Assembly: GCA_964487255.1 (NCBI GenBank) | Contig: CAZAQV010000007.1 | Coordinates: 62,001-126,000 of the forward strand | DNA length: 64,000 nt | Source of the DNA: CAZAQV01 sp964487255 | GTDB taxonomy: Bacteria > Myxococcota_A > Polyangia > Polyangiales > CAZAQV01 | Direction: 5' to 3' | Shown: positions 38,361 to 48,378 of the stretch, one piece after another | Position numbering within the stretch: the stretch's first letter is position 1 | Layout of the letters: each line of letters begins with the position of its first letter | Notes under the pieces: model-generated | What the model was told of the DNA's origin: nothing | The model's database searches: none | The model's input: the letters and a program-made list of their open reading frames with translations, nothing else | Position numbers and translations under genes: made by a program

Positions 38361-39055
38361 GACTTCGCTTTGGGCTTCTTCTTATCTGCGACTGCGTCCG
38401 GAGACGCCGCCGTTCGTGACGCGTTCGGCTGCGCACACAGAAACTCCATGAAGAGCCTGGCTGTTTCGAGCTTACGTGGCGGAACTTGCTCTACGAGCTC
38501 GCGAAGCTGGCGCCTCGCGTCGTCGAGAAGATCGACCGTCGACTGTCGACTCACATCGGGCGCCTCAACCTCGGGCGTGTCCGGAATAACCTCTTCAGCA
38601 GTCGGTACATGCCAAGTTTCGCGCTCGACCGGTTTGAGATTGTGATGACTGAGCCAACGCTCCATCGCTTCGCGCAAGCGGTCGGAACGAAAGCGAAACC
38701 AGCGCTCGCGATCGACCCTATGCGGCGCCAACACATCTTTGAAGCGACGAAAAGCACCCCGGCCGTCTACAGCACGCCGCAGTTTTCCCCGCAGCTCATC
38801 GTCTTCCATCGAGTCGATGAAATGCTCCATCCAACGGTACTGCTCACGGGAAGGTACCGGATCGATGCTCAGATAGTTGGCATCTTTAGACACACGCTTG
38901 AAGAGCGACTGGTCGCTGACGCCCTCAATAAGGCGCAGCACCTCACCCGTCTCGCGGTGAAGATAACTGTGCACCTCCGAGGCGTTGTTTTCAAACGCGT
39001 CTTCCAGGGCGTCCCACGAAAGAGGGATGGCTGTGGGGTCGATAACTTTGTTCAT
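38357..39055 (-). CDS. UPF0158-family protein
   Basis: The sequence starting MNKVIDPTAIPLSWDALEDA, with FENNASEVHSYLHRETGEVL, YLSIDPVPSREQYRWMEHFI and GRGAFRRFKDVL, follows the UPF0158 pattern. A Lys/Ala-rich C-terminal extension follows. The frame reaches 39220, but ATG at 39055 starts just after glpK ends, which is the more natural choice; 39109 is possible. Its biochemical role is unknown. It is coupled by a 4-base overlap to the SurA-like gene. Confidence 0.7.
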   Translation of the reverse strand: MNKVIDPTAIPLSWDALEDAFENNASEVHSYLHRETGEVLRLIEGVSDQSLFKRVSKDANYLSIDPVPSREQYRWMEHFIDSMEDDELRGKLRRAVDGRGAFRRFKDVLAPHRVDRERWFRFRSDRLREAMERWLSHHNLKPVERETWHVPTAEEVIPDTPEVEAPDVSRQSTVDLLDDARRQLRELVEQVPPRKLETARLFMEFLCAQPNASRTAASPDAVADKKKPKAKS

Positions 39056-39080
39056 AAGAGGCAAATCAGCATACGAAGGA

Positions 39081-40571
39081 TCACGACGAACGAGTGCGCG
39101 CAACCGCATCGTTCCAGCCTTTAATATGCTGCTTTCGCCGCCCTTCGTCCATGTTGGGCTCAAACTCTTTGTCAATCGAGGCGATAGCCCGCAGTTTCTC
39201 TGGCTCGGAATAGAACCCAACTCCGAGCCCCGCGAGGAATGCTGCGCCTACGGCAGTCGTTTCGACATTGACGGGTCGCGTCACATTTGAGCCGAGAATG
39301 TCGGCCTGAAACTGCATGAGTAGGTTGTTGTTGGCAGCTCCCCCGTCGACCCGTAACCCGCGAAGATCGTCGTTGTTGGCTTGCGCGAGCATGGCCTCAA
39401 CGAGGTCATAGATTTGGTAGGCAATTCCCTCGAGCGTCGCCCGGGCGATGTGCGCCTTTGTCGTACCGCGAGAGAGTCCACAGATCAGACCGCGAGCGTC
39501 CGGGTCCCAATGTGGCGCCCCTAGACCCGCCAGTGCCGGAACGAAGTAGACGCCACCCGCGTCGCGAACTTGAGCGGCCAAGTCCGCGATCTGCGGCGCC
39601 GTATCGATGAGTCCGAGCCCGTCGCGGAGCCACTGCACCGCAGCACCCGCCACGAACGCGCTCCCTTCGTATGCGTAAGATGTCTCCCCGTTGAGCGTCC
39701 AGGCCACTGTCGTGAGTAGGCCTTTGGGGGGAACCAGCGCTTTAGCGCCGATGTTCATCAAAAGGAACGCACCCGTGCCGTACGTACATTTGGCTTCGCC
39801 GACCTCGAAACAAGTTTGGCCAAACAGCGCGGCTTGCTGATCACCCGCCATGCCCGCAATCGGAATACCATCCGGCAGAAAGCCCACGCCGGAAGTTTTC
39901 GCATACACCTCCGAGCACGACCGGACCTCAGGCAACATCGTCGCCGGAACAGTGAGCCGTTCGCAAAGCTCGCTCGACCACTTCATTTCGTGGATGTCGA
40001 AGAGGAGCGTGCGCGAAGCGTTCGAAACGTCGGTGACGTGAGCCTGCCCGCCGGACAGGCGGTGGACCAGCCACGAGTCGATGGTGCCAAAGACTACGTC
40101 ACCATCTTGGGCTCGCGCGCGAAGCCCGTCCACATTCTCTAGCAACCAACGAACTTTGGTACCGCTAAAATAGGGGTCGAGCACCAGTCCTGTCTTGTCA
40201 CGAAAAACTTGCTCGTCCGCCTTGTTCTGCTGGCAGAACTCGGCCGTCCGGCGGTCTTGCCAAACCACCGCGCGGTGCGCAGGCGCCCCGCTCTGTCGCT
40301 CCCAGAGCGCGACCGTTTCACGCTGGTTTGTGATGCCGATCGCAACACAATCGCTCGGACGAAGCGAGGTCGCCGCGAAGAGTCCCTCGGTGGCGTCCCG
40401 CAGGCTCACCCAAATTTCATCGAGGTCGTGTTCGACCCAACCGGGCTGCGGAAAATGTTGAGGAAACTCACGATTGACCTTGCCAAGAATTGCTCCGTCC
40501 TCACCGATCGCGATGGCAGTACTCCCGGTGGTGCCTTGGTCGAGTGCGAGAACGAAGCGCGGACTAGGCAT
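39081..40571 (-). CDS. glpK: Glycerol kinase
   Basis: It phosphorylates glycerol to sn-glycerol 3-phosphate with ATP. The start at 40571 gives MPSPRFVLALDQGTTGSTAI, the FGGY-kinase N-terminus. Other motifs are GITNQRETVALWER, VVWQDRRTAEFC, GAGAALAG-like GMAGDQQAALFGQ, YGTGAFLLMNIG and VDGGAANNNLLMQFQADIL. Length (496 residues) is normal. The start codon lies inside the last codons of the giant TPR gene, so the two are translationally coupled. No glpF or glpD is nearby. Confidence 0.96.
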   Translation of the reverse strand: MPSPRFVLALDQGTTGSTAIAIGEDGAILGKVNREFPQHFPQPGWVEHDLDEIWVSLRDATEGLFAATSLRPSDCVAIGITNQRETVALWERQSGAPAHRAVVWQDRRTAEFCQQNKADEQVFRDKTGLVLDPYFSGTKVRWLLENVDGLRARAQDGDVVFGTIDSWLVHRLSGGQAHVTDVSNASRTLLFDIHEMKWSSELCERLTVPATMLPEVRSCSEVYAKTSGVGFLPDGIPIAGMAGDQQAALFGQTCFEVGEAKCTYGTGAFLLMNIGAKALVPPKGLLTTVAWTLNGETSYAYEGSAFVAGAAVQWLRDGLGLIDTAPQIADLAAQVRDAGGVYFVPALAGLGAPHWDPDARGLICGLSRGTTKAHIARATLEGIAYQIYDLVEAMLAQANNDDLRGLRVDGGAANNNLLMQFQADILGSNVTRPVNVETTAVGAAFLAGLGVGFYSEPEKLRAIASIDKEFEPNMDEGRRKQHIKGWNDAVARTRSS

Positions 40572-43500
40572 TGAGCTGCTCCAAGAACGCCTCCGCTTCT
40601 TCGAGGTCGGGCTCTTCACTTCGAGCTTTGCGTGCCCACAAGATGGCGCGACGGTTCTCGCCCTTGCTGTGTGCAACTTGCGCCTGCATCAAGAATGCTC
40701 GGCCTCTGCTGATGGGACCAGCCTTCTTGCTCAGCGTGATGGTTCGCAGCGCCGCGAGCGCCGTGTCATGGTCCTCTTGGGCAATGGCCAGCTCGGCGAG
40801 TTCTGAAGCGATGTCGAGGTCGCTCTTGTCGCTTTCCATCGCCACCACCAACCACTGGATCTGAAGGTCCGGGTCACCCGCAAGAGCCGCGAGGCGCGCC
40901 ATTCTGTGCTGAAGTTCAGCCAGCTGCGGACCACGCTTGCGCGTATGAGCAGCAATCGCAGCCTCGAGCGTCTGCCCCGCCTCAGCAATCTGGTTATTGC
41001 CAATGTAGCCGTCGACGAGAGCGACGACGGTTTCATGGTCTTCGGGTCGCAGCTCGAACGCTTGCTGAAGCGGCACGAGGCCGGCTTCAGCTTCGCCCGC
41101 AAGCGTATAGAAACGCCCGGCTTGCTTGAGCAGCTCATGGCGCAGGTCTTCGTCGCTGGCGTTCTCAACATCCGCCATCAGTAGGCCCGCAAGTTTTGAG
41201 TACGCGCCCGCAGACTCATAGAGCGAGCGCAACCGTTGGCGAATGGAGGCATCGCCCGGATGCTCTTCGGCGACCGACTCGAGCACAGGCACAACTTGAT
41301 CGGCCATTTGCGACTGCTCTGCCGCTTCTGCCAGGGCCAACGCGGCCTCTACCTGTTGCTCTCCCTCCGTCATCTGCACGCGAAGACCACTGTGACTGAT
41401 GAGTGCCTGCGCGTTGTCGGTCTCGCGATCGAGCTCGATGAGCAAGTCGAGTGACTCACGGTCGTCCATATTGGATTGGTGCCACTCGCTAAGCAGATCG
41501 TACGCATGATCAGGCTGTCCAAGCTTGCGTCCAACTTCCACCATCTCGTGAATGGCGCGTCGCTCGCGCGTCGCGTCCTGCTCGGTGCGCGCGTCTTGGC
41601 GCAGCGCCTGCAACGCGCTCTGATAGGACTCAAACACTTCCGTCGGTGCATCCGCAAAGGCGGTGCGATAGGCGGAAACGCTCTCGTCCAAACGGGCATC
41701 GAACTGCAGCGCTTGTGCACGCAGTAGCTCGAGTCGCCATCGGTCTGCGTCCTGTACGTGTGGACGGCTTCTTTCGACGGCTGAGATTACCTCTTGCGGC
41801 TTGCCCGCGGCGAACCACATGCGCGCCGCATCTTCGACGCCACCGGGGTCTTCAGGTGACAACTCGATGGCCCGCGAAAGCAGCTCCGCGGCGGCGTCGG
41901 CCTGCTCGAGATGCTGCCAGCGAATCGTTGCAGCGCGGCGTAGGAGCGCTGCTTGCTCCAGCGGGTCGTCGAGACGCGCTGCCTCGCGGCCCAGGAAGCT
42001 CGCGAGCGGCGACCAACGCGAAGCGTCGTGGTACGCCTCCTCAAGCGCTTCGCGCACTTTGGCTTGCTCGGGGTTGCGCTCGTACGCGGCCTCAAGCACT
42101 TCGACAATCCGCTCTGGTTCGCCCAACTCTTCCCATTTGACGGCCAAGTCGAGCGCACGCGTGCCAACGACTTCGGGCTCGTCCGTGGACAGCAAACGAC
42201 CTTCAACGATGGCGCGTTCGCGAACCTCTGCTCCGTCCCCCAGGGACTCCAGCAAGGCCTCTGCCAGGGCGCGATCGCTCGGCACCTTCTCGGATGCGTC
42301 GCGATAGACCTCCGCCGCAGCTTCAAGATCGACACGTGCGAGGGTCTCACCAAGTCGCAGACCCACCTCCGCAATGCGGTCGGCTTCCTGCGCCGCGACC
42401 GCTTTGTCGTATTGCTCGCGTAGAAGCTCGACCAAGTCTTCGCTAAAGCCGGTTCGTTCAAACACATCTGCAAGCAAGCTCGAGGCCTCCGGATGGTCCG
42501 GTTGATTGCCAAGAATCTCCCGCAGCACGGTCGCTGCCTCGGACTCACGCCCATCGCTTGCTAGCAAGAACTTGGCCCACTGCAGGTCGATAAAGTCGCG
42601 GCGCTCGCCATCAAAGATTTCGTCTTTGAGCGCCTGGCGCGCAGAGGCGAAGGCTTCTTCGTTGTTGGTCTCGGCCAAGAACTCAAGATAGCTCGGCCAC
42701 ACCTCGTCGTGCGTCGGGTGCGCCGTGAAAAGGGAATTGTAGACCTCGGCAGCAGTCTCCACCTCACCCGCTTGATGGGCACGCTCTGCAGCCTTGCGCC
42801 ACAAGCGAACCCCCTCATCACCACCGGCAGCGTCTGCGACCTTGCGCAAAATTTCGAAAGCCTCTTGCGGTTTACCCTCTTCCAGCAACTCGTCGGAGAG
42901 CGCCTCGGCAGCCCACAGGCCCTGTGTGATATCCAGGTTTTCTTCGGCGACCTCAAGCGCACGGTGAAGCATCTCGCGCCCGATCTCGGCGTTGCCCTGT
43001 CGTTGCGCCAAAGCGTAGGCCTCGCGGACATCATCCACGGTGGCGCTTCGCATGCGAGCCTTCTTGGCCTGGAAGTCGAGGAGCAAGTCGGAGTCCGTGG
43101 AAGAGCGGACGACCTGCGAATACAAATCCATCGCTGGGGGGTGCATTGAAATCTCGACCTTACGCAGAATCTGTGCGGCGTCGGTATACCGGGGTTCGAG
43201 CCGCAGCGCCTCCTCGAGAAACTGGGTACCCTGCGCACGCTCGGCCTCGTCGTTGAGCTTGATTTCGCCCAACGCGAGTAACGCATCGGCGCGGTGATGA
43301 ATCGGGATTTCGCTGCCACCTCGCGCAATCGTCTCCAAGATAACGCCCTGCGTGATGGTGTCTCCCTGGCGCGCGGCGATGCGCGCTTGTCCCTGCAAAG
43401 CCGCGACCGGGTCAACGCCCAGCTCCTCAATTTGGCGCAAGGTGTTGGTCGCATCCTCAAGCCGCCCGAGGTCTTCTTCTTGCACCCGTGCGATACGCGT

Positions 43501-46500
43501 CAACAGCGTGCTCTTGTGCGCACGCGTGAGCCCACCCTTGCCGAACTTCGACTCAAGCGACTTGAGATACAGCTCCCCTTGTCCATGCTCGCTGGCGAGT
43601 TCGCGGGCTTTGTCAAAGAGTTCGGTGTTGTCCATATCGGACGTGACGACAGCTGCGCAATACGCTTCGAGCGCACCACTGGTGTCTCCCGTCGCCAGCA
43701 GGATATCGCCGCGAAGTTCGACGGTCTGCGTCTCGTTTTCGGCCTCTTTGAGGCGCGCCTCTGCCACTTCGAGGGCACGCTTATATTGCTCCGAGACGAT
43801 CAGGCGGCGGATCAACGTCGCTGTCTCATCGGGTCGCTGCTGCGCGCGCTCTAGCGCCGAGCGCCATAGCTCCGAAGCTTGGGCCTCGTCCCCCTGCGCT
43901 TCGGCCAACCCGGACATCTCGTATTGCACGTCGGCCAGACCAAACCCCAGTTCCTTCGCGGGGGCGTCCATACGACGCACGTGGAGTAGCAGCGAACGGT
44001 AGGCGCGCTCCGCCTTGTCGAACGTACGGTTTTGCACGGCGACCTCACCCAACTCCATCTGGTAGATGGGGTTCTTCATGTCGATGCTCGACGCTTTACC
44101 GAGCTGCTCGATGGCTTCCTCAAGCCGACCCGCTTCGCGGTACACACGCCCTAGTCGTGCGTGAACATCGGCTCGCTCCGGCGTACGACGACGACCGAAC
44201 GACTCTGCAAGTTCGGTGAGAACTTCGATCGATTCTTCGTGTCGTTCAGCACCCCGAAGCGCGTCAGCGTAAAGCAGCTGGATGCGCTGGTCATCGGGGG
44301 CTGCGGTGCGCGCTTGCTCCAGCACCGACACTGCACGCTCGGGGATACCAAGTTCAGAATAGGTCTCTGCGGCTTCGCGGGCGCGGGCGACCATGGCGTC
44401 GCGCTTTTCAAGGAAGACCGCGCTACGCGCCCAGAGCTCAGCAAGCCCAAGACGGTTGTTGTCCTCCTCGTACAGCTCCACCAAGATGTCGCGAATACTG
44501 CGATCCGCGGGGTTGAGCTCTGACCCTCGTTCAAGATGAAGCACCGCGCGCTCGCGATGGCCAGCCTTTAGATAAGCGTGCGCAAGTTTGTAGATGACCT
44601 CGGAGCGCTCGTCCTCGGCAGCTGCCGAGAGCCGCCGTTCGAGCCACTGCGCCGCGACTGCGTGCTCGCCCTGCGCAGTGCGAAGTTCGGCAAGCGCTTC
44701 CAGCGAGGCCGGCGAAGGAACGAGCTCCACGGCATTGCGAAACGCGTCGCACGCCGCTTCGGTATCATTGCGATGGTGTTGCTGAACTGTCGCAACCTTG
44801 TTCCACAACGTAGCCGCAAACTCGACATCGCCTTGCTGCGCGATGTGTCGCGCTTGGACTCGAAGGTCGTCCACGAGCGCGTCCCACTGACCATGCGACT
44901 CGAGCACACGCGTCAGCTCTTCGATGCTTTCGCGGTGTCCTGGAACTTCGCTCAAGTTGTCCCGCAGAGCATCGATTCGTCCACCGCGTTGCTCGATCTC
45001 CGCAACGACACGAGCCACCTCAAGGCGCAGACGAATGCGTTCGTCAAGGTCGGCCGCGGCTGCCAGCGCGCGCCGTCGCAGACCGAGCATCTCGACGAAA
45101 CGACCGTCCTCTTCGCACAATGCGGCAAGGGCGGCCATCGCCTCTTGGTCCTCGTCGATAGACAGCACACCTCGGTAGAGCTCCGTCGCCCGGTCGCGGT
45201 TGCCCAGCTTGAGGGCAAGGTCCGCGGCTTCGCGCATCCAACGCTTACGCTCGTCCATCGGCATGGTTGAGCCCGACTCCAGCACCCGCAGCGCGCGGTC
45301 GGTATCGCCCTCGCGAATACAAAGTGCCGCGAGAGTATCGATCGCCCACGCGCACACGCCCTCGGCAGAACGCTCGCCACGCGCGGACTGGCGCTGGCGC
45401 ACGAGCGCACTTGCAGCGTCGAGCACACGCTGAAGCGATTCGACACTACGGGCTGGGTCGTCGAGCCCAAGTGCGATCTGTGCCGCCTCGTAGCCGGGGT
45501 CAAGGTTACTCTCGTCGAGCGCAAAAGCGGCTCCGAGCGCCTCAAAAGCGGGCAGGCCGCCCTGGGGCCGACGAAGACTCACCAGGTTTTCAATCGCCTC
45601 TCGCGAGCGCGCGTCCACCTCGAGAGCTCGCACGTAGCAAGCATCTGCCTGGGCGACGTTGTCGGCGGCAATCCACCAGCGGCCCATGGTCAAAGCTAGG
45701 TCACGCGCCACTGCGGCTGCCAGCTCTTGCTCTTCAAGAGCGTCGACAATCGCGTTCAGCGCTTCGACGTTCGGCGACTCATCGATTCCGATGAGCGACT
45801 CGACCAGCGAGACGAACGAACCACTGAGCACCGGTTGCGTACCCAAATGGTTGGCGAAGACGATACCAAAGAGTTGCCACTGCTCCGCACTCGCAGCCGC
45901 GCGCAGAACTTCTTCGGTCACACTGATCGACGAGGGTTCTTCAAGAAAAACGATTTGGCCGTGATGCAAGATTGCGTCCGCACGGGAGAGGTCGCGCGTC
46001 GCAAGATCAAAGGCCATGCGATGCAGGTTTTGCTTACGAGCATCGGACTCGACGACCGAGGTCAGCTCGGTAAGCAGCGCATACGCCTCCTCCGCTAGAC
46101 CGTTATCCCGCGCCCTGGCCAACATCTGAATGGAGAGCGCCTCGTCGTCCGGCGAATGTCGAACCGCTTCGATAAGGTCCTTGGCCGCAGCTTCGCTTTC
46201 GCCCGCCTCATTGCGCAGCGCGAAGGCTTCGCGATAGAGGTCTGTGCGTTCCTGTGCCGACTGCGCACGTGCAAGACGGGGTTCAAGCAGGTTGAGCACG
46301 GCGTGCCGCTCACCCGCGTCGCGGTACGCGCGAGCAAGACCGGCGAGTGCAACATCTGCCGCGTCCTCATCCTCCGTGAGCGCCAACAGTCCCTCGCGAG
46401 CAGGTTCGTTTGTCGGCTCAAAGGCCAGCGCGCGCGCCAACATTTGTGCCGCTTCAACGCCACGAGAGAGTTGGTCTCGCTTGAGTCGACCCGCATGGAT

Positions 46501-48246
46501 CAGCGCCCGAGAGAGCGCACTGCTCTGACGCTCCACCTCGCCTTCGAGCGCACCGGCGGCGTCCTCCCAGCGTTCGACGCGCTCGAGCAGCTCGACGCGT
46601 GCGGTCACACTGCGATCCGAGGCACCAAATCGCCTCTCGACCTCGTCCCAAACCGTCAGGGCCTGCTCCGCGTCACCGACCTGCTCCGACAAGAGAGCCG
46701 CTGCGCGCTCAAGGTCGGTCTGAGCTTGCGCGGTGTCTTCACCTTGCGCGCGTCCCCGCAGGTAGGTCGCGAGGTCTTCGAAACGCTCAGCGCGCGTCAG
46801 TACCTCGATGAGGCCGCGTTGACTCTCGGCGTCACCGGGCTCCGCCTCAAGCTGAGACTGCCAGAGTGCGATAGCATCGTCGTAGCGCTCCAGTTTTCCA
46901 AAGAGCTGCGCAGAGCGGACGCGCGCGCGGCGACGCTCACTTGGGGTTTCACCGTGTTGCGCCAACCACTGCGCAATCGACGCTTCGTCTTCGTCTTCGG
47001 AAAGTTGACCAAGGGTGTCGGCCAGCTCGCGCGCAACACTAAGCTTTTGCGCATCATCTTGAGCAACCAAAAAAGCACTATCGAGTAGCGTCCGACGCCT
47101 CGCGATATCGCGATTGGTCTCGTAAGCAACTTGTGCGGCCTCTTCGAGCAACGAAACCTGCGTTTGGTGGTCGTCGTCGAGCTCGGCCGCTTTGGTAGCC
47201 GCGCGCTCAAGAACATCGACGTAGGCGTCATGGTCCCCCGTCTCGTCGACAAGCTTGCGAAGCGTCTCGCGCGCGGAACGGTCGTTGGGAAGCGACTCAA
47301 GAACGGACGCAAAGTGTTTAAAGGCGCCGGCGGCTTCGCCCGCCTCGAGCATCTTTTCGCCTGCAGCGCGGTGAAGCCGCGGGTCTTCGCCGCCACCGAG
47401 CATGAGCGCTGCATTGAGCGTACGAACCAAGTCGTCACTGCGCCCAGCGAGCCGATAACGCTCTTCGAGAAGCGCGTACGCGTGTCGGCGCGACGACTCC
47501 TTCATCTGCTCGTTCGAAGCGATTTGCTCGAGCAGCTCTAAGCTGCCCTCGGGCTGGACACCGTCAGCGAAAAGGGTCTCAAGCTCACCCACCGCGCCGT
47601 CGGCGTCACCCAACTTCTCGTACAGGGTGGTCGCCATTCGTAAGCGCGTCGCATGCCCGTCCGCCTTCGATTGGTGCGGCAGCCGACTGCGCAAGTGCTT
47701 CACCAGACCGGTATGGTCGTCGTGCTTGATGAGCAACCGCTCGAGCGAACCAGCCAAGTTCTCGTCTTTGGGGTCGAGCTCGAGGAGCTTCGTGAGGTAG
47801 CGCGACGTCGCCGCGGCGTCGTGCGCAAGGTCGCGCGCAACAGCATATGCTTCGTCGAGAAGTTCGCGTCGACGCGCTTCAGAAGCGGCGACTTCGATCA
47901 TACTGTCGTACGCGGCGAGCAACTCCTCCCAGCGACCTTCGGCTGTGTGAATAACCGTAAGCTTTTGAAACGCCCACGGGTTCTCCGGGTCGAGGTGAAT
48001 GACGCGTTCAAGCACCTCTGCCAAACCGGGTGCGGTTTCCCCGAGCCACTCCTCGTACCATCCCACCGCACGTTGACCTATCTCGTCCGCGGCCGCCGGC
48101 GCGATCGATTGTCGAAGAGCGTTCGCATAGAGCGCCGCCATCGCCTCATGTTCTTGGCCGTCGATCGCGGCTTGCTCTGCCTCGTCCCACAATGCGGGAT
48201 CTTCAGGGTTGGAGTTGATCTGTGCTTCGAGCTCTTCAAGTTTCAT
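40564..48246 (-). CDS. Giant cytoplasmic TPR-repeat protein (2560 residues)
   Basis: The whole 2560-residue protein is made of helical TPR-type repeats, with recurring patterns such as W..LA.....G....A...Y..AL..D. Examples are AIEQLGKASSIDMKNPIYQM and AAEVYNSLFTAHPTHDEVWP. It has no signal peptide, membrane segment or enzymatic motif and is strongly acidic. AGGTGA seven bases before the ATG is a good ribosome binding site. The stop overlaps glpK by 8 bases. Comparable giant TPR proteins are known in Myxococcota, but their roles are mostly unknown; a large protein-binding scaffold is the likeliest reading. The frame is unbroken through 7.7 kb. Confidence 0.85.
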   Translation of the reverse strand: MKLEELEAQINSNPEDPALWDEAEQAAIDGQEHEAMAALYANALRQSIAPAAADEIGQRAVGWYEEWLGETAPGLAEVLERVIHLDPENPWAFQKLTVIHTAEGRWEELLAAYDSMIEVAASEARRRELLDEAYAVARDLAHDAAATSRYLTKLLELDPKDENLAGSLERLLIKHDDHTGLVKHLRSRLPHQSKADGHATRLRMATTLYEKLGDADGAVGELETLFADGVQPEGSLELLEQIASNEQMKESSRRHAYALLEERYRLAGRSDDLVRTLNAALMLGGGEDPRLHRAAGEKMLEAGEAAGAFKHFASVLESLPNDRSARETLRKLVDETGDHDAYVDVLERAATKAAELDDDHQTQVSLLEEAAQVAYETNRDIARRRTLLDSAFLVAQDDAQKLSVARELADTLGQLSEDEDEASIAQWLAQHGETPSERRRARVRSAQLFGKLERYDDAIALWQSQLEAEPGDAESQRGLIEVLTRAERFEDLATYLRGRAQGEDTAQAQTDLERAAALLSEQVGDAEQALTVWDEVERRFGASDRSVTARVELLERVERWEDAAGALEGEVERQSSALSRALIHAGRLKRDQLSRGVEAAQMLARALAFEPTNEPAREGLLALTEDEDAADVALAGLARAYRDAGERHAVLNLLEPRLARAQSAQERTDLYREAFALRNEAGESEAAAKDLIEAVRHSPDDEALSIQMLARARDNGLAEEAYALLTELTSVVESDARKQNLHRMAFDLATRDLSRADAILHHGQIVFLEEPSSISVTEEVLRAAASAEQWQLFGIVFANHLGTQPVLSGSFVSLVESLIGIDESPNVEALNAIVDALEEQELAAAVARDLALTMGRWWIAADNVAQADACYVRALEVDARSREAIENLVSLRRPQGGLPAFEALGAAFALDESNLDPGYEAAQIALGLDDPARSVESLQRVLDAASALVRQRQSARGERSAEGVCAWAIDTLAALCIREGDTDRALRVLESGSTMPMDERKRWMREAADLALKLGNRDRATELYRGVLSIDEDQEAMAALAALCEEDGRFVEMLGLRRRALAAAADLDERIRLRLEVARVVAEIEQRGGRIDALRDNLSEVPGHRESIEELTRVLESHGQWDALVDDLRVQARHIAQQGDVEFAATLWNKVATVQQHHRNDTEAACDAFRNAVELVPSPASLEALAELRTAQGEHAVAAQWLERRLSAAAEDERSEVIYKLAHAYLKAGHRERAVLHLERGSELNPADRSIRDILVELYEEDNNRLGLAELWARSAVFLEKRDAMVARAREAAETYSELGIPERAVSVLEQARTAAPDDQRIQLLYADALRGAERHEESIEVLTELAESFGRRRTPERADVHARLGRVYREAGRLEEAIEQLGKASSIDMKNPIYQMELGEVAVQNRTFDKAERAYRSLLLHVRRMDAPAKELGFGLADVQYEMSGLAEAQGDEAQASELWRSALERAQQRPDETATLIRRLIVSEQYKRALEVAEARLKEAENETQTVELRGDILLATGDTSGALEAYCAAVVTSDMDNTELFDKARELASEHGQGELYLKSLESKFGKGGLTRAHKSTLLTRIARVQEEDLGRLEDATNTLRQIEELGVDPVAALQGQARIAARQGDTITQGVILETIARGGSEIPIHHRADALLALGEIKLNDEAERAQGTQFLEEALRLEPRYTDAAQILRKVEISMHPPAMDLYSQVVRSSTDSDLLLDFQAKKARMRSATVDDVREAYALAQRQGNAEIGREMLHRALEVAEENLDITQGLWAAEALSDELLEEGKPQEAFEILRKVADAAGGDEGVRLWRKAAERAHQAGEVETAAEVYNSLFTAHPTHDEVWPSYLEFLAETNNEEAFASARQALKDEIFDGERRDFIDLQWAKFLLASDGRESEAATVLREILGNQPDHPEASSLLADVFERTGFSEDLVELLREQYDKAVAAQEADRIAEVGLRLGETLARVDLEAAAEVYRDASEKVPSDRALAEALLESLGDGAEVRERAIVEGRLLSTDEPEVVGTRALDLAVKWEELGEPERIVEVLEAAYERNPEQAKVREALEEAYHDASRWSPLASFLGREAARLDDPLEQAALLRRAATIRWQHLEQADAAAELLSRAIELSPEDPGGVEDAARMWFAAGKPQEVISAVERSRPHVQDADRWRLELLRAQALQFDARLDESVSAYRTAFADAPTEVFESYQSALQALRQDARTEQDATRERRAIHEMVEVGRKLGQPDHAYDLLSEWHQSNMDDRESLDLLIELDRETDNAQALISHSGLRVQMTEGEQQVEAALALAEAAEQSQMADQVVPVLESVAEEHPGDASIRQRLRSLYESAGAYSKLAGLLMADVENASDEDLRHELLKQAGRFYTLAGEAEAGLVPLQQAFELRPEDHETVVALVDGYIGNNQIAEAGQTLEAAIAAHTRKRGPQLAELQHRMARLAALAGDPDLQIQWLVVAMESDKSDLDIASELAELAIAQEDHDTALAALRTITLSKKAGPISRGRAFLMQAQVAHSKGENRRAILWARKARSEEPDLEEAEAFLEQLNA

Positions 48247-48262
48247 GCGCTAATCACCTGTC

Positions 48263-48287
48263 GGTTGTGCAAGGTTGGCCAACAACC
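48263..48287. other. Inverted repeat upstream of the giant TPR gene
   Basis: GGTTGT and ACAACC can pair across 13 nt and enclose the 10-bp palindrome GTTGGCCAAC (48274-48283). The site lies 17 bp before the ATG on the minus strand, in the leader. It could be an operator or an mRNA hairpin. No function is shown. Confidence 0.3.
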
Positions 48288-48378
48288 ATATCAACCTTCG
48301 CGCCGATTTTGATCAGCTCTCTGCGATCGAGTTGCAGTTTATTGAGACCTACCTCAGCCTACCCGGTCGAAGCCGCAG

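Noticed and set aside
43294..47088. Several plus-strand frames of 150-310 codons opposite the giant TPR gene
   Set aside because: They are antisense shadows of a long, high-GC, acidic coding frame, with no ribosome sites and no recognisable motifs.
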